Shown: positions 25,894 through 35,674, numbered from the stretch's first letter. The stretch: 64,000 bases of DNA from Desulfobacca acetoxidans DSM 11109 (GCF_000195295.1 NC_015388.1:1426001-1490000); one strand, 5' to 3'. Numbers and translations: made by a program. Notes: generated by a model from the letters alone, not told the origin.

Positions 25894-26946
25894 ATGATAA
25901 AAAAAATCCACAGTTTATTAGGCAACGAGGCGGAATCTCTGTTAACCTATACCTGTAAGGGTTTTCCCAAGGAGACCTTGCACCTGCCCGGACCGGATTT
26001 TATCGAGCGGGTGATGGTTCCGACGGATCGTCCGGTCAAAGCCTTGCGCTCTTTAGCGGCGTTGTTTAACCACGGACGGTTGGCGGGTACGGGCTACCTT
26101 TCCATTTTACCGGTGGACCAGGGCATCGAACATTCGGCCGGGGCATCATTTGCGCCCAATCCCATCTACTTCGATCCGGAAAATATCATCAAGTTAGCGA
26201 TCGAAGGCGGCTGCAACGCCGTGGCCTCGACCCTCGGGGTGCTGGCGGCAGTAGCCCGGCGCTATGCCTACCGAATTCCCTTTATCGTCAAGATCAACCA
26301 CAATGAACTGCTCACCTATCCGGCTATCCACGACCAGACGCTCTTTGCTCAGGTGGAGCAGGCCTTCAATATGGGCGCCACCGCCATCGGGGCCACCATT
26401 TATTATGGGTCTGCCGAGAGCCGGCGCCAGATTCTGGAAATAAGCGACGCCTTTGAACAGGCCCACGAGTTGGGGCTGGCTACCATCTTGTGGTGCTATC
26501 TGAGGAACCCGGCTTTTAAGACAAAGGAGAAGGATTATCACGTAGCCGCAGACCTGACCGGTCAGGCCAATTATCTCGGTGCCACCATCAAAGCCGATAT
26601 CATCAAACAGAAATTGCCGGAAAATAACGGCGGCTATACTGCCCTGAAGTTTGGCAAGACCCACGCCAGGGTATATTCCGATCTGGCACCCGATCATCCG
26701 ATTGAACTGACCCGTTATCAGGTGGCCAACTGCTTCATGGGACGCGTCGGCCTGATCAACTCCGGCGGGGCCAGCGGGGAAAATGACCTGGCCCAGGCCG
26801 CCCGCACTGCCGTCATCAACAAACGGGCCGGGGGCACGGGGCTCATCTCCGGGCGCAAGGCCTTCCAACGGCCGATGGCAGAAGGCGCGGAGCTGCTGCA
26901 CACCATTCAGGATGTCTATCTATGTCCGGAGGTGACAGTGGCCTGA
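25894..26946 (+). CDS. fbaB: class I fructose-bisphosphate aldolase (FbaB/DhnA type)
   Basis: This enzyme cleaves or forms fructose-1,6-bisphosphate through a Schiff base. The 350-aa product matches the FbaB type: [19 protein letters not shown] near residue 75, [13 protein letters not shown], and [11 protein letters not shown] with a candidate active-site region. The start at 25894 has an AGGAGG site 5 bases upstream; the frame open to 25789 lacks an ATG with a ribosome site. It is monocistronic, convergent with the CoA ligase gene over a shared hairpin. In a non-sugar-using anaerobe it probably serves gluconeogenesis. Confidence 0.93.
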   Translation: MIKKIHSLLGNEAESLLTYTCKGFPKETLHLPGPDFIERVMVPTDRPVKALRSLAALFNHGRLAGTGYLSILPVDQGIEHSAGASFAPNPIYFDPENIIKLAIEGGCNAVASTLGVLAAVARRYAYRIPFIVKINHNELLTYPAIHDQTLFAQVEQAFNMGATAIGATIYYGSAESRRQILEISDAFEQAHELGLATILWCYLRNPAFKTKEKDYHVAADLTGQANYLGATIKADIIKQKLPENNGGYTALKFGKTHARVYSDLAPDHPIELTRYQVANCFMGRVGLINSGGASGENDLAQAARTAVINKRAGGTGLISGRKAFQRPMAEGAELLHTIQDVYLCPEVTVA

Positions 26947-26963
26947 GGAAGACGCCAAAAATG

Positions 26964-26990
26964 CCGAAGGCGGCACCAGGCCGCCTTCGG
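26964..26990. terminator. bidirectional hairpin between convergent genes
   Basis: A perfect 11-bp stem (CCGAAGGCGGC against its complement) with a 5-base loop lies 18 bp after the aldolase stop and 28 bp after the CoA-ligase stop. It lacks a long T-run on either side, but its position between convergent genes supports a shared transcription terminator. Confidence 0.7.
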
Positions 26991-27017
26991 TTCAACGATA
27001 ACTATCGAACAATCGGG

Positions 27018-28697
27018 TTAAAGCAGCTTGAACTTATCCTTATATTCGGGATAGCTCTTCCGCATCTCTTTTTTGATCATCTTGCCGGTAGGAGTACGCG
27101 GAATGGAGGGCAGGAATACCACTTCCCGAGGCAGTTTGTATTTGGCCAGCAGATCGGTGGTGGAATTAATGATATCTTTGGCCAAATCCAATGACGGGGT
27201 GTGGTGCGGCTCCAGCTCCACCATGGCTACCACCTTCTGGCCCAGGATTTCATCAGGAATGCCGACCACGGCGGTATCACGGACCATAGGATGGCGGACG
27301 ATGGCGTCTTCGATCTCGGAGGGAGCCAACCGGAAGCCGGAAGACTTGATCATGTCGTCTTCCCGGGCCTGGAAGAAGATGAAGCCGTCTTTATCCATGA
27401 GGACAGCGTCGCCCATCATGTTATAGCCGTCTTTCATGCCCTTCTTCTGGGTCTTGAGAAGTTTCGAATCCTGGACGTACGGTTTCCAGTAGACCGTGCC
27501 GGTGGGGCCTTTGACCAACATGGAACCGACTTCGCCCGCCGCAGCCGTAGAGCCGTCTTCTTTTACGACCTTAACCTCGAAACCCGGCAAGGCCTTGCCG
27601 ATGGAATCGGGCATGGGCACGTCGCTCATGGTGTTTGAGGTCACCAAGTGGACCATTTCGGTGCCGCCCAGACCTTCCCAGATGGGCTTGCCGGTTTTGG
27701 CCTGCCACAGGGCCAGAGTCTTGCCGGTGAGGGCATCGCCGCCGGAAGTGTACATCCGCACGGTGCTGATGTCGTAGTCGCCAAAGTTGGGCATTTCGAG
27801 CAACTTCCGGTAAGCGGTGGGCAGACCGGTGACAACGTTGACCTTGTGTTTGCCGATGATGCTCATCATATCGTCGGGAGAAAACTTGGGCAACAGAGAG
27901 ATGGTAGCCCCGGCGGCGAAGGGAACGAGACAGAAGGTGCCGTAGCCGGCGGCGAAGGAGACAGGGGCAGAACCGCCCAGAACTTCGCCAGGTTTGAGCT
28001 TCCAGACGTATTTGTTGACCAGGTTCGCTTCGATGATCACTTCTTTGACAAAGTGGACGCAACCCTTGGGCTGGCCGGTGGTGCCAGAGGTATAGAGGAT
28101 AACGCCGATATCATCCGGGCTTAGTTTGACGTTTTCGAAGGTGTCCGCAGCTTCGGACAACAGTTCGGCATAATCATAGTCGCCCTTGGCCTTGACTTCG
28201 TCGACCTTGCCGCCCACAACGATGATCTTGGTCGGGAACTGAAAATCCTTCCTGCCCGCGTCTACCGCCGCCATAAGGGGGGCGCTGACGAAAAAGGCGG
28301 CAAATTCGGCATTGTTTAAAGTAAATTCGATCTCTTCTTTGGCCCACAGGGGAGAAACCGGCACCGGGATGGCACCTAACTTTTGCAGACCGAAGTTGAT
28401 AGCTACGGCATCGGGGGTGTTGGTCAGGCGCATGCCCACCCGGTCTTGAGGCTCAATCCCGAGGATTTTCAGGGCATTAGCAACCTTGTTGGCGGTCTTC
28501 ATAAGCTGTTCAAAGGAGATCTTCTGGTCGCCGAAAAGAATGGCGGGTTCAGCGCCTCTGCCAGCTTTGACCCACTTGTCAAGAAATTCCTCGGCGATGT
28601 TCACCGGACCGGCTACTAAACTTTTGAACTCATCCGGCACGATCAGATCGGGCCAAAGTTCTTTGGGGGGTAGATAATCAGCGGGAATCTTGCCCAT
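27018..28697 (-). CDS. AMP-forming acyl-CoA synthetase (benzoate-CoA ligase-like)
   Basis: This is an ANL-superfamily enzyme that adenylates a carboxylic acid and transfers it to CoA. The 559-aa protein has the AMP-binding P-loop YTSGTTGQPKGCVHF, the GGT-containing motif EGLGGTEMVH, the GYNMMGD region with the ribose-binding Asp, and the C-terminal catalytic lysine in PRTPTGKMIKK. Overall it resembles the benzoate/2-aminobenzoate-CoA ligase group, but the acid cannot be assigned safely. It is monocistronic with a good promoter candidate upstream. The terminal sequence is complete. Confidence 0.9.
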   Translation of the reverse strand: MGKIPADYLPPKELWPDLIVPDEFKSLVAGPVNIAEEFLDKWVKAGRGAEPAILFGDQKISFEQLMKTANKVANALKILGIEPQDRVGMRLTNTPDAVAINFGLQKLGAIPVPVSPLWAKEEIEFTLNNAEFAAFFVSAPLMAAVDAGRKDFQFPTKIIVVGGKVDEVKAKGDYDYAELLSEAADTFENVKLSPDDIGVILYTSGTTGQPKGCVHFVKEVIIEANLVNKYVWKLKPGEVLGGSAPVSFAAGYGTFCLVPFAAGATISLLPKFSPDDMMSIIGKHKVNVVTGLPTAYRKLLEMPNFGDYDISTVRMYTSGGDALTGKTLALWQAKTGKPIWEGLGGTEMVHLVTSNTMSDVPMPDSIGKALPGFEVKVVKEDGSTAAAGEVGSMLVKGPTGTVYWKPYVQDSKLLKTQKKGMKDGYNMMGDAVLMDKDGFIFFQAREDDMIKSSGFRLAPSEIEDAIVRHPMVRDTAVVGIPDEILGQKVVAMVELEPHHTPSLDLAKDIINSTTDLLAKYKLPREVVFLPSIPRTPTGKMIKKEMRKSYPEYKDKFKLL

Positions 28698-28788
28698 ACA
28701 ACCTGTACCTCCTGCAATGTTTTATTGGTTGATCTTTGCTGCTAGAAAAATTATGTACATTACTCTTTCTGCCCTATGTCTTGTGAAT

Positions 28789-28816
28789 GGTATAACAATG
28801 TCAAGACATTTGTCAA
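28789..28816 (-). promoter_or_regulatory. sigma-70-type promoter of the CoA ligase gene
   Basis: On the minus strand TTGACA (28816-28811) is followed after 16 bases by TATACC (28794-28789), about 90 bp upstream of the ligase ATG. The spacer contains a second CTTGACA, giving a directly repeated TTGACA...TTGACA that might also be bound by a regulator. Confidence 0.5.
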
Positions 28817-29466
28817 GAGCTTTGCGCGTCCGGCTGAGTTTTCTTAGATATCTTCCTGGCCGCCAGTCTTTTTGTTGAAACCGATACCACTTCCTAATAT
28901 TGAAAAATCGTAAGCGCTTAGCTACAAACCATTGGCTTTTAATTGAGATAATGAAGTGGTGGTTCCCGCGGGTTCTAACGCAAATAATTCGTCAAAATCC
29001 CATATACCCAGTAGCACAGGCTTTCCAGCCTGTGCGAAAACAGTCTGATTTTCTAATATGTTTTTAATCTAAGGCATTTCAATAAGTTAGCTTTATTTTT
29101 CCAAAGGTTATGAATAAAGCAGGCTAAGATTGAGGCTGGAAGGATGGGTGGAGAATTTTTCAGTGATTGTGTCTGAGAATGCCTTCTTTGACAGGTCGAT
29201 CTCCTAGTTCAGATCCCGTAGCGGGAATCGCAGATCGGCGTAAGCCAAAGCGCAGCGCATCCCGCCTTAATGGGCTTAAAGACGGCGGGCGCGGCCCGCC
29301 CGAGTAAATTGCCGATAAATAATCGATAATGGGATAGGGAGGCCCATGGCCGCCGCTTCTCTACCATGGCTCTGTTTTCATATTTCGTTGTGTTCTTGAG
29401 GACATGTGAACTTGTAATATTTTTTTCGTTATTCTCGGGTCTTATGATTTGGGAGGAATGATTGCT
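28817..29466. other. intergenic region carrying repeats
   Basis: No gene is supported. It contains a short hairpin (GCACAGGCTTTCCAGCCTGT, 29014-29035) and a full-length copy of dispersed repeat family B (29173-29406), itself interrupted by a family C repeat. Confidence 0.55.
29173..29406 (+). repeat. dispersed repeat family B, copy 2
   Basis: This matches 17207-17472 at both ends (CTGAGAATGCCTTCTTTGAC at the left, TTTTCATATTTCGTTGTGTT at the right) but has only one palindromic GC unit (GACGGCGGGCGCGGCCCGCC). A family C segment (about 29236-29276, AAAGCGCAGCGCATCCCGCC) is inserted after CCCGTAG. Confidence 0.75.
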
Positions 29467-32061
29467 TTACCCGCTGGCCATGACCACGCGGTTGCGGCCG
29501 CTATTTTTTGCCCGATAGAGCGCTTCATCTGCCTTTGCCAGCAGCTTCTCGCCGGTATTTCCGTGCTCCGGGTAGAAGGAGAGACCCATAGAGATGGTGA
29601 TAGTTCCTAAAACCCGGCCTTGGTGATGAACGACCAGATCTTTGGTTCCCTCTCTGATTGCTTCGGCCCGCTCCAGGAGGAAGGACGAAGTTATTTCCGG
29701 GATTATCAGGGTGAACTCCTCGCCGCCGTAGCGGCAGGCGATATCTTCCGCCCTGATTGAATTTTTAAGGTATCTTCCAAAGACAGCCAATAGCTTATCC
29801 CCTGCCTCGTGTCCATTCAGGTCGTTAAACTGCTTGAAATGATCTATATCCAACATGACCACTCCCAAGTTGGCATTTTTACGTTGGGCCCGATGGATTT
29901 CCCGGTCCAGGGTTTCCTGCAGATAGCGACGGTTGAACAGGCCGGTGAGGGGATCCCGAATAGCTTGATGTCGCAGGGTCTCCCGCAGCTTCAAGTTCGC
30001 CAGTGATAAGGATATCTGTTCCGCCAGGGAGCTGGCCAACCGTTGCTGTGGCTTGCTGAAGTTAAGGTTTTGATCCTTCCCTCCTTCCGAAGCCTTTCCC
30101 GAGTCGGTTCTGACTTTTTCTAGATAAAGCAGACCCAAGGTTTCTCCCTGACCCGTAAGCGGCAGACAGAAGTGACTGCCCTCCTCTCTACCGGCGATGT
30201 GAGGGCACTTCAAGTTGAAGCCGGGTGACTGCCCGGTCCCGCTCAGATATTGTTTCCCCTGGCGTAAGGCCCAGCAGTCTGCGGGACTAAATATTTGTTC
30301 CCCAGCCAGTGTCTCTCCCCAGTGACTTACCGGTGTCAGCAGGTTACTGGAAGAATTTATAAGATACAATGCCCCGGAAACCTCGGGGAAAAGTCGGTGG
30401 ACAAATTGTCCGACAATAGGAAAGGCCTCCTCCAGATTCGAACAGACTTGCAACATTTCCACCATCTGACTGATAAGATTGATTTCATTGTTGGTCTGAC
30501 GGACTTCGACAATCATTGCCTGCAGTTTCGTGTTGGCCTTAGTCAGGGCAAGTTCCGCCCGGCGCTGGTCGGTAAGGTCGACAAAGCTTTCGAGTAAATA
30601 AAGTGTACCGCCGATCTCCAAAGGTGCGGACACCTTCCAGATAGGGATCAGTTTTCCGCTTGCGGTAATTAATTGACCTTCCGAACGTCTGGTACGCGCC
30701 TTTTTATTGTCGCCAGGCGTCATCTGCTCCTCATCCTCAACAAAGAACCGCAGGTGCTGTTGGCCCAAAAGCTGCTCCCGTTTATAGCCCAACATGGATA
30801 ACGCCTGGGGATTGACTTCTGCGATCTTGCCATCGGCTTGGTCGGTCAGCACCACTCCGACGCCTACCGCTTTTAGCAACGTTTTCCAGAAGCGCTCGCT
30901 TTCTATCAGTGATTGTTCCATCTCTTTCTGGAGAGAGATATCAAACATCACCCCGCTGACAAAGTCGATCTTCCCAAGGGAGTCGCAGACAATCTGACTT
31001 CTCTCCGCCACCCAGAGGATGTTGCCGTCTTTTTTCCGGAGACGGTATTCCCGACGGTAGAAACGGTCGCTCTTTAATGCCTCAATAAGTATCCGTTTGC
31101 ATTCCTCCCGGTCCTCCGGCAGGATGATTTCCGGCCACTTAATTTGACCGCTAGAGAATTGCTCCTGGGTGTAACCCGTCAATTTTTCCACTTTGTCGTC
31201 GACAAAATCCACCCTGCCGTCGGCATAACCGCGATAGACCAAGGCCGGAATGTTTCCCACCAGAATCCGGTAATTCAGCTCGCTCTGGCGTAGTGCGGTT
31301 TCGACCTCCTGCTTGGCCCGAATCCTTGTGTGCATCTTTTGGGCTCCCACCGAGATGCCGACCACACCCAGGAACCAGAGGAAGCCATGGGCCAAAAGAA
31401 TGGCCGAGCGGTTTTTTTCCCAGGTCCCCACCAAGGAATCCATGAGCAGGCTGGCGCTGATACCACCGACGACCGCGCCCTGGACAAAGGTATCCTGATT
31501 ATGGCATAAAAGACATCTAGCCGTTGCTCGTAACGGTCTCATGAGCCGGAAACAGAGTTTCCCATTCAGGTTGAACATCCCCCCCACTTCGTCTTTTCCC
31601 TGCTGCAATTGCCTCAGCGCCTGCTTTTCCCAGGGGTCGGGGGCGTTTTCCGGTCTGAGAGGCGTCAAACTAGTAAGGCGGCTGCGATAGGCTGACTTTT
31701 CGGGCGCCGAGTCATAAATCTGTCTGAACATTGAGGCGGAATTCATTGCGGTCAAGGTCTTGCCTGAGGGGGTGACGATATCCCTTTCCGGCAGATTCAG
31801 CAACTGATTCGGCGGGTTGGTTGGCGTCACCGGGGTGTAAATCCAGCCGTGCCGGATGTTCCATTCGCGTAAAACCAGGTCTTGTTCCACATGTGACCGG
31901 GCTATTTCTTCAGCCAGACTCACTTTTTCTTGGGTAATCTGGTTTAACCGCCAGACAATGGAGCCCAGCACTATCAGAGTCCAGCAGCAGATTAGCAAGA
32001 TGGCATAAAAACCCAGACTCAGCTCTTTTTCAAATATCCAACGGGTTTTTTTCCTTCCCAT
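29467..32061 (-). CDS. DUF3365 haem-sensor / PAS / GAF / GGDEF diguanylate cyclase
   Basis: This is a membrane sensor predicted to make c-di-GMP. Domain order in the 864-aa protein: TM1 (about 17-38), a periplasmic DUF3365/Tll0287-like domain (about 45-215) containing CLLCH, a CxxCH site for covalent c-type haem, TM2 (about 225-245), two PAS/PAC domains (about 265-510), a GAF-like region (about 545-695), and GGDEF (about 705-864) with the active motif CRYGGEEFTLI and DIDHFKQFND. GGEEF is an active-site variant compatible with cyclase activity. A redox or NO/CO signal through the haem is plausible. The gene is monocistronic. Confidence 0.9.
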   Translation of the reverse strand: MGRKKTRWIFEKELSLGFYAILLICCWTLIVLGSIVWRLNQITQEKVSLAEEIARSHVEQDLVLREWNIRHGWIYTPVTPTNPPNQLLNLPERDIVTPSGKTLTAMNSASMFRQIYDSAPEKSAYRSRLTSLTPLRPENAPDPWEKQALRQLQQGKDEVGGMFNLNGKLCFRLMRPLRATARCLLCHNQDTFVQGAVVGGISASLLMDSLVGTWEKNRSAILLAHGFLWFLGVVGISVGAQKMHTRIRAKQEVETALRQSELNYRILVGNIPALVYRGYADGRVDFVDDKVEKLTGYTQEQFSSGQIKWPEIILPEDREECKRILIEALKSDRFYRREYRLRKKDGNILWVAERSQIVCDSLGKIDFVSGVMFDISLQKEMEQSLIESERFWKTLLKAVGVGVVLTDQADGKIAEVNPQALSMLGYKREQLLGQQHLRFFVEDEEQMTPGDNKKARTRRSEGQLITASGKLIPIWKVSAPLEIGGTLYLLESFVDLTDQRRAELALTKANTKLQAMIVEVRQTNNEINLISQMVEMLQVCSNLEEAFPIVGQFVHRLFPEVSGALYLINSSSNLLTPVSHWGETLAGEQIFSPADCWALRQGKQYLSGTGQSPGFNLKCPHIAGREEGSHFCLPLTGQGETLGLLYLEKVRTDSGKASEGGKDQNLNFSKPQQRLASSLAEQISLSLANLKLRETLRHQAIRDPLTGLFNRRYLQETLDREIHRAQRKNANLGVVMLDIDHFKQFNDLNGHEAGDKLLAVFGRYLKNSIRAEDIACRYGGEEFTLIIPEITSSFLLERAEAIREGTKDLVVHHQGRVLGTITISMGLSFYPEHGNTGEKLLAKADEALYRAKNSGRNRVVMASG

Positions 32062-32203
32062 CTCTGTACACCCTTCCTAACCGAATCAATGTATTATCTA
32101 TTCGGAACAATGAGTCATAATCTTAAAAATAGAAAAACCTTGACAAGAAATCCGCTTATGTGTAAAAATTCACAACATTATTCTGGAGGAGGTAGGCGCG
32201 AGG

Positions 32204-33139
32204 ATGGAGATTTATCTCCCCATTGCGGGTATGAGCATTAATTTTTTTCTGGTCATCGGCTTAGGCGTCTTGGTCGGATTTCTCTCCGGCATGTTCGGCG
32301 TCGGCGGGGGTTTTTTGTTAACTCCACTCATGATGATGGTAGGCATTCCGCCAGCGGTGGCGGCGGCGTCTGATTCCAATCAGATCGTAGCGGCAGCTAG
32401 TTCCGGGGCTTTTGCGCACTGGCGCCTGGGGAATGTTGACTTCAAACTGGGCCTGATCATTCTTATCGGCGGCATAACCGGCGGCACTATCGGCGTCCAA
32501 TTGGTCAAGGTGTTGCGCAGTCTGGGGAACTTCGAGTTTGTGATGAAGGTGGTCTACGTCCTGATGCTGGGTTTGGTGGGCGGCGCCATGTTCATCGAGA
32601 GCCTGAACACCATCCGGCGCAGCAAAGCCAAGACCGTAGAGCCGGTCACTTCGGCCCAGCCCAAGCTCACCAAGGTCTTTAGCAAACTGCCCTTTAAGAT
32701 GCACTTCCATCGCTCCGGGCTGCATACTTCGGCGATTTTCCCCTTTGGCATCGGCGCCGTTGTTGGGGTGTTGGCGGCGTTATTAGGGGTGGGCGGCGGC
32801 TTTATCATGGTGCCGGCCATGATCTATATCATCGGCATGCCGACCATTGTGGCTATCGGCACCGACCTGTTTCAGATCGTCCTGACCTCTGCCAACGTCA
32901 CGTTGCAGCAGGCCTTTGTCAATAAGACAGTTGATATTCTCTTGGCCCTAATCCTCCTGGCCGGTTCTACCATCGGCGCCCAGTTCGGCGCCCTGGTGGG
33001 CAAACGCCTCAAGGGTGAACAGATCCGCATCCTGTTGGCCGTCATCGTCCTGGCCATGACGGCGAAGCTGTTCCTGGATCTGGTCATCGAGCCGGATTAT
33101 CTTGTCAGCCTGGCGCCGGCTAAGGGAGGAGGACATTAA
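32204..33139 (+). CDS. TauE/SafE-family membrane permease
   Basis: The 311-aa protein has about eight transmembrane segments in two halves, each carrying the TauE/SafE glycine motif (SGMFGVGGGFLLTPLMMMVGI near residue 29 and LLGVGGGFIMVPAMIYIIG near residue 200). The family exports or imports sulfite, sulfoacetate or other small anions. The start has GGAGGAGG upstream. Its stop overlaps the start of the following TIGR02186 gene, so the two are translationally coupled; such pairs recur in other genomes. In a sulfur-metabolising anaerobe a sulfur oxyanion is the likely cargo. Confidence 0.9.
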   Translation: MEIYLPIAGMSINFFLVIGLGVLVGFLSGMFGVGGGFLLTPLMMMVGIPPAVAAASDSNQIVAAASSGAFAHWRLGNVDFKLGLIILIGGITGGTIGVQLVKVLRSLGNFEFVMKVVYVLMLGLVGGAMFIESLNTIRRSKAKTVEPVTSAQPKLTKVFSKLPFKMHFHRSGLHTSAIFPFGIGAVVGVLAALLGVGGGFIMVPAMIYIIGMPTIVAIGTDLFQIVLTSANVTLQQAFVNKTVDILLALILLAGSTIGAQFGALVGKRLKGEQIRILLAVIVLAMTAKLFLDLVIEPDYLVSLAPAKGGGH

Positions 33140-33960
33140 TGATGAAACGTATCTTGATCATACTGATTGCCGTAGGCTGGATGGCTATGGCGGGTATCCC
33201 GGCCTGGGCCGTTTCCACGGAAGGCTCCGAAAAGGTTCTTACTGCCGCTTCCAAACGGGATATCGATATCAGCCTGTTTTATAAAGGTGATCGGGTCTAT
33301 TTTTTCGGGGTCAACCCGGTTGCCGGAAGTGACCTGGTGGTCCGGCTGACGGCCGAAAAGGCCGAAGAGATTAAGCTCTCCATGAAGGGCAAGGTAGGTC
33401 CTTTCTGGATGACAGTCAAACAATACGAAGTCACCAATGCCCCGTTTATCTATAAAATCCACGCCTCTAAGCCTTTAGAGCAGATTATCTCGGAGGATCA
33501 GGCTAAGGAACTGGGTCTAGGCTACGACGCTGTCAAGAGCAAGATGAAGATGCACCTGGTGCGGGGAGACGCCGCCCCGGAGGATGGGGAGGAGTTATTC
33601 AAGGGGCTTTTGAAAATTAAGCAGGACGCCAATCTGTATAGAATCGTCGAAGATGATCCTCAGAGTACGAAAGAGGCACCCCGCCTGGAAATCACCGAAG
33701 GGAAGCTGTTCAAACATTATTTTACCTTTCCGCCGGCAGCTACCGAAGGTAAATATCAGGTGGAGTCCTTTTCTTTCCAAAACGGCGAAATGGTGGGCTA
33801 TGGCAAGGATGTCATTGAGATCCGCAAGGTGGGACTGGAGGGCTGGATTACTCACGCCTCCCAGGAGTATGCGGTATTCTACGGCATCGGGGCCGTCCTC
33901 ATTGCCTTGGGCGCCGGTCTTTTGGTGGGCATGATCTTTAAGAAAGGAGGGCACCATTAA
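33139..33960 (+). CDS. TIGR02186/Alph_Pro_TM-family envelope protein
   Basis: The 273-aa protein has a signal peptide (MKRILIILIAVGWMAMAGIPAWA), a large extracytoplasmic domain of beta character (DIDISLFYKGDRVYFFGVNP opening, typical of TIGR02186), and one C-terminal transmembrane helix (about residues 247-266) with a basic tail, so it is anchored with its bulk in the periplasm. The function is unknown, but it is a regular partner of TauE/SafE permeases, as seen here with one-base overlaps on both sides. It may act as an extracytoplasmic subunit or chaperone of the permease. Confidence 0.83.
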   Translation: MMKRILIILIAVGWMAMAGIPAWAVSTEGSEKVLTAASKRDIDISLFYKGDRVYFFGVNPVAGSDLVVRLTAEKAEEIKLSMKGKVGPFWMTVKQYEVTNAPFIYKIHASKPLEQIISEDQAKELGLGYDAVKSKMKMHLVRGDAAPEDGEELFKGLLKIKQDANLYRIVEDDPQSTKEAPRLEITEGKLFKHYFTFPPAATEGKYQVESFSFQNGEMVGYGKDVIEIRKVGLEGWITHASQEYAVFYGIGAVLIALGAGLLVGMIFKKGGHH

Positions 33961-34451
33961 TGGAGACCCTGTATAAGGAAGCAGCTAAGTCGATCGCCGT
34001 TGCGGTGGACGGCTCCGAACCCAGCTGGGAAGCCATGGGTCGGGCCTTGAATATGGCCCGCCTGCTCGACCTGCCCCTGGATGTCCTGCATGTGGTGCAA
34101 CTCCAGAAAATGGGTTATTTTGCCTTTATTGATCGGCACTTGCAGGAAGATAAAGAGTCTGCCGCCCAAAAGGTTTTTGAAGAGGCCAAGCGCCGGGCTG
34201 AAAAGGCCGGGGTATCCATTCGCACCCATCTTTTGGAAAGCAGTATCAATCCGGCTGAAGCAGTTATTGCTTTTGTGGAGGAATCCCGCGGCGTTAAATT
34301 CCTGGTCCTTGGAAGTTACGGCCACGGATTCCATAACCGGGCTATCCTCGGCTCCACCACCGAACGGGTGATCCGGGAAATCGCCCGCCGACGGATCCCG
34401 GTGCCGGTACTCGTTGTGCCGGCCTACAAATCAATTCCTGAAGAAGAATAA
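33960..34451 (+). CDS. UspA-family universal stress protein
   Basis: This 163-aa single-domain Usp has an N-terminal AVDGSEPSWEAMGRALNMA strand-helix and the C-terminal ATP-binding motif GSYGHGFHNRAILGSTTERV (Gx2Gx9GS/T type). It is predicted to bind ATP and form dimers in the cytosol. It is the third gene of the TauE-TIGR02186-usp cassette, its ATG overlapping the previous stop codon. The tight coupling suggests a regulatory role for the permease rather than a general stress function. Confidence 0.9.
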   Translation: METLYKEAAKSIAVAVDGSEPSWEAMGRALNMARLLDLPLDVLHVVQLQKMGYFAFIDRHLQEDKESAAQKVFEEAKRRAEKAGVSIRTHLLESSINPAEAVIAFVEESRGVKFLVLGSYGHGFHNRAILGSTTERVIREIARRRIPVPVLVVPAYKSIPEEE

Positions 34452-34597
34452 TTATTCTTATAATGGGGGTACGAGACTTCGTGCCCCCACGCATACAACG
34501 TTTTCCTATAACCTGTGCCTGCCGGTTTCTCTCTTGACCAGCCCACCGAGGGCGGATACAATCTTAATGTGTAACTAATTGAAGACCGTCCTGATTC

Positions 34598-34915
34598 ATG
34601 GATCTTGCAAAAGCCCGCCAACTATTGGAACTAGGCCTGGAGGCCAGCCGGCAGGAAATACGCGCCGCCTATCGCCGGGCCGCCCGGCGCTGGCACCCGG
34701 ACGCCGCACCAGCCGAGACCGACCGTCATACCCGCATGCAGGAAATCAACGAAGCCTACCGCTATATTCTTGCCTTTTTGGAAACCTATCGCTATCGCCT
34801 GGAAGAAACGCCGGAGGCCAAGGAAGATTACGAGCATTGGTGGCAGACGCATTTTGGCCAGAGCATGGGGTGGGAGAACCGGCCCAGGCGGCCGCGGCGC
34901 CAGAAAAAATCCTGA
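34598..34915 (+). CDS. J-domain (DnaJ-like) protein, 105 aa
   Basis: The N-terminal 60 residues form a J domain with the HPD motif in RWHPDAAP and flanking helices (ASRQEIRAAYRRAARR, MQEINEAYRYILAFLETY). It therefore should stimulate an Hsp70 (DnaK) ATPase. It lacks the Gly/Phe-rich and zinc-finger parts of DnaJ and ends with a basic tail (RPRRPRRQKKS). It is followed 3 bp later by a DUF3108 gene, probably co-transcribed. The client is unknown. Confidence 0.85.
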   Translation: MDLAKARQLLELGLEASRQEIRAAYRRAARRWHPDAAPAETDRHTRMQEINEAYRYILAFLETYRYRLEETPEAKEDYEHWWQTHFGQSMGWENRPRRPRRQKKS

Positions 34916-34918
34916 TTC

Positions 34919-35674
34919 ATGATCCGCCTCTCGGTTGTTTATCGGCTGTTAAGATGGATATTGCTGGTGTTCTTCGTGTTGCCGCCCGCTTCCGGTCTGG
35001 CCACACCACCTCAGCCAACGACCTGGTCCTACACCGTAGATGCTCTATGGTTTAAAGATGCCGGTCGAGCCGCGATCTCCCTGCGCCAGATAGACCAGGA
35101 GCATTTTGAGGGCGAGATCGAAGGGGAAACTGCCGGGGTTATTGCCTTTTTCACTGCCCACCGTCGCGATCGCTATCGCACCACTATGCGTTTTCACCAG
35201 GGTAAACTACAGCCTCTCATTTATATTGAGGAATCCTGGCGCAAGCGGCGGCATCACTATAAAGAATACCGCTTTGATTATGAGGAACACCGACTAGAAC
35301 TCTGGCAGCAGGAGGAGAACGGTGCCCTGGCCAAAAAATGGCAGACCGGGTTGACAGAGCCGTTCTACGATCCTATCAGCGCCTTCTTCAATTTCCGCCT
35401 TGGCGCCCTGGGGGAGATTAAAGGCGGCGACACTATTACCGTGGCCGGTGTTCCTTACCCCGAGCCCGAAGAGATTGTCATCCGCCTCGGCCCGCAGGAG
35501 GCCGGTAATCGCAAGGCCACCGTCGCTATCCGCAACCGAGCTTTTGAGAATGAGAGCGGCCTGGTTCACATCGTCTTCGATGATCACCTGACGCCTCTGT
35601 CGGCCTGGACCAGGGTGCTGAAGTTCGGCAAACTCGTGGGGCGATTGGTGGAAGTCAAAGCCCCCACCCCTTAA
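34919..35674 (+). CDS. DUF3108-family exported protein
   Basis: The 251-aa product has an N-terminal signal peptide (RWILLVFFVLPPASGLA) and a beta-rich mature part matching DUF3108: WSYTVDALWFKDAGRAAISL, TAHRRDRYRTTMRFH, and DPISAFFNFRLGALGEIKGGD in the centre. The family is periplasmic or outer-membrane-linked with unknown function and a probable barrel-like lipid-binding fold. It directly follows the J-domain gene and ends a rightward unit facing the terminase genes. Confidence 0.82.
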   Translation: MIRLSVVYRLLRWILLVFFVLPPASGLATPPQPTTWSYTVDALWFKDAGRAAISLRQIDQEHFEGEIEGETAGVIAFFTAHRRDRYRTTMRFHQGKLQPLIYIEESWRKRRHHYKEYRFDYEEHRLELWQQEENGALAKKWQTGLTEPFYDPISAFFNFRLGALGEIKGGDTITVAGVPYPEPEEIVIRLGPQEAGNRKATVAIRNRAFENESGLVHIVFDDHLTPLSAWTRVLKFGKLVGRLVEVKAPTP

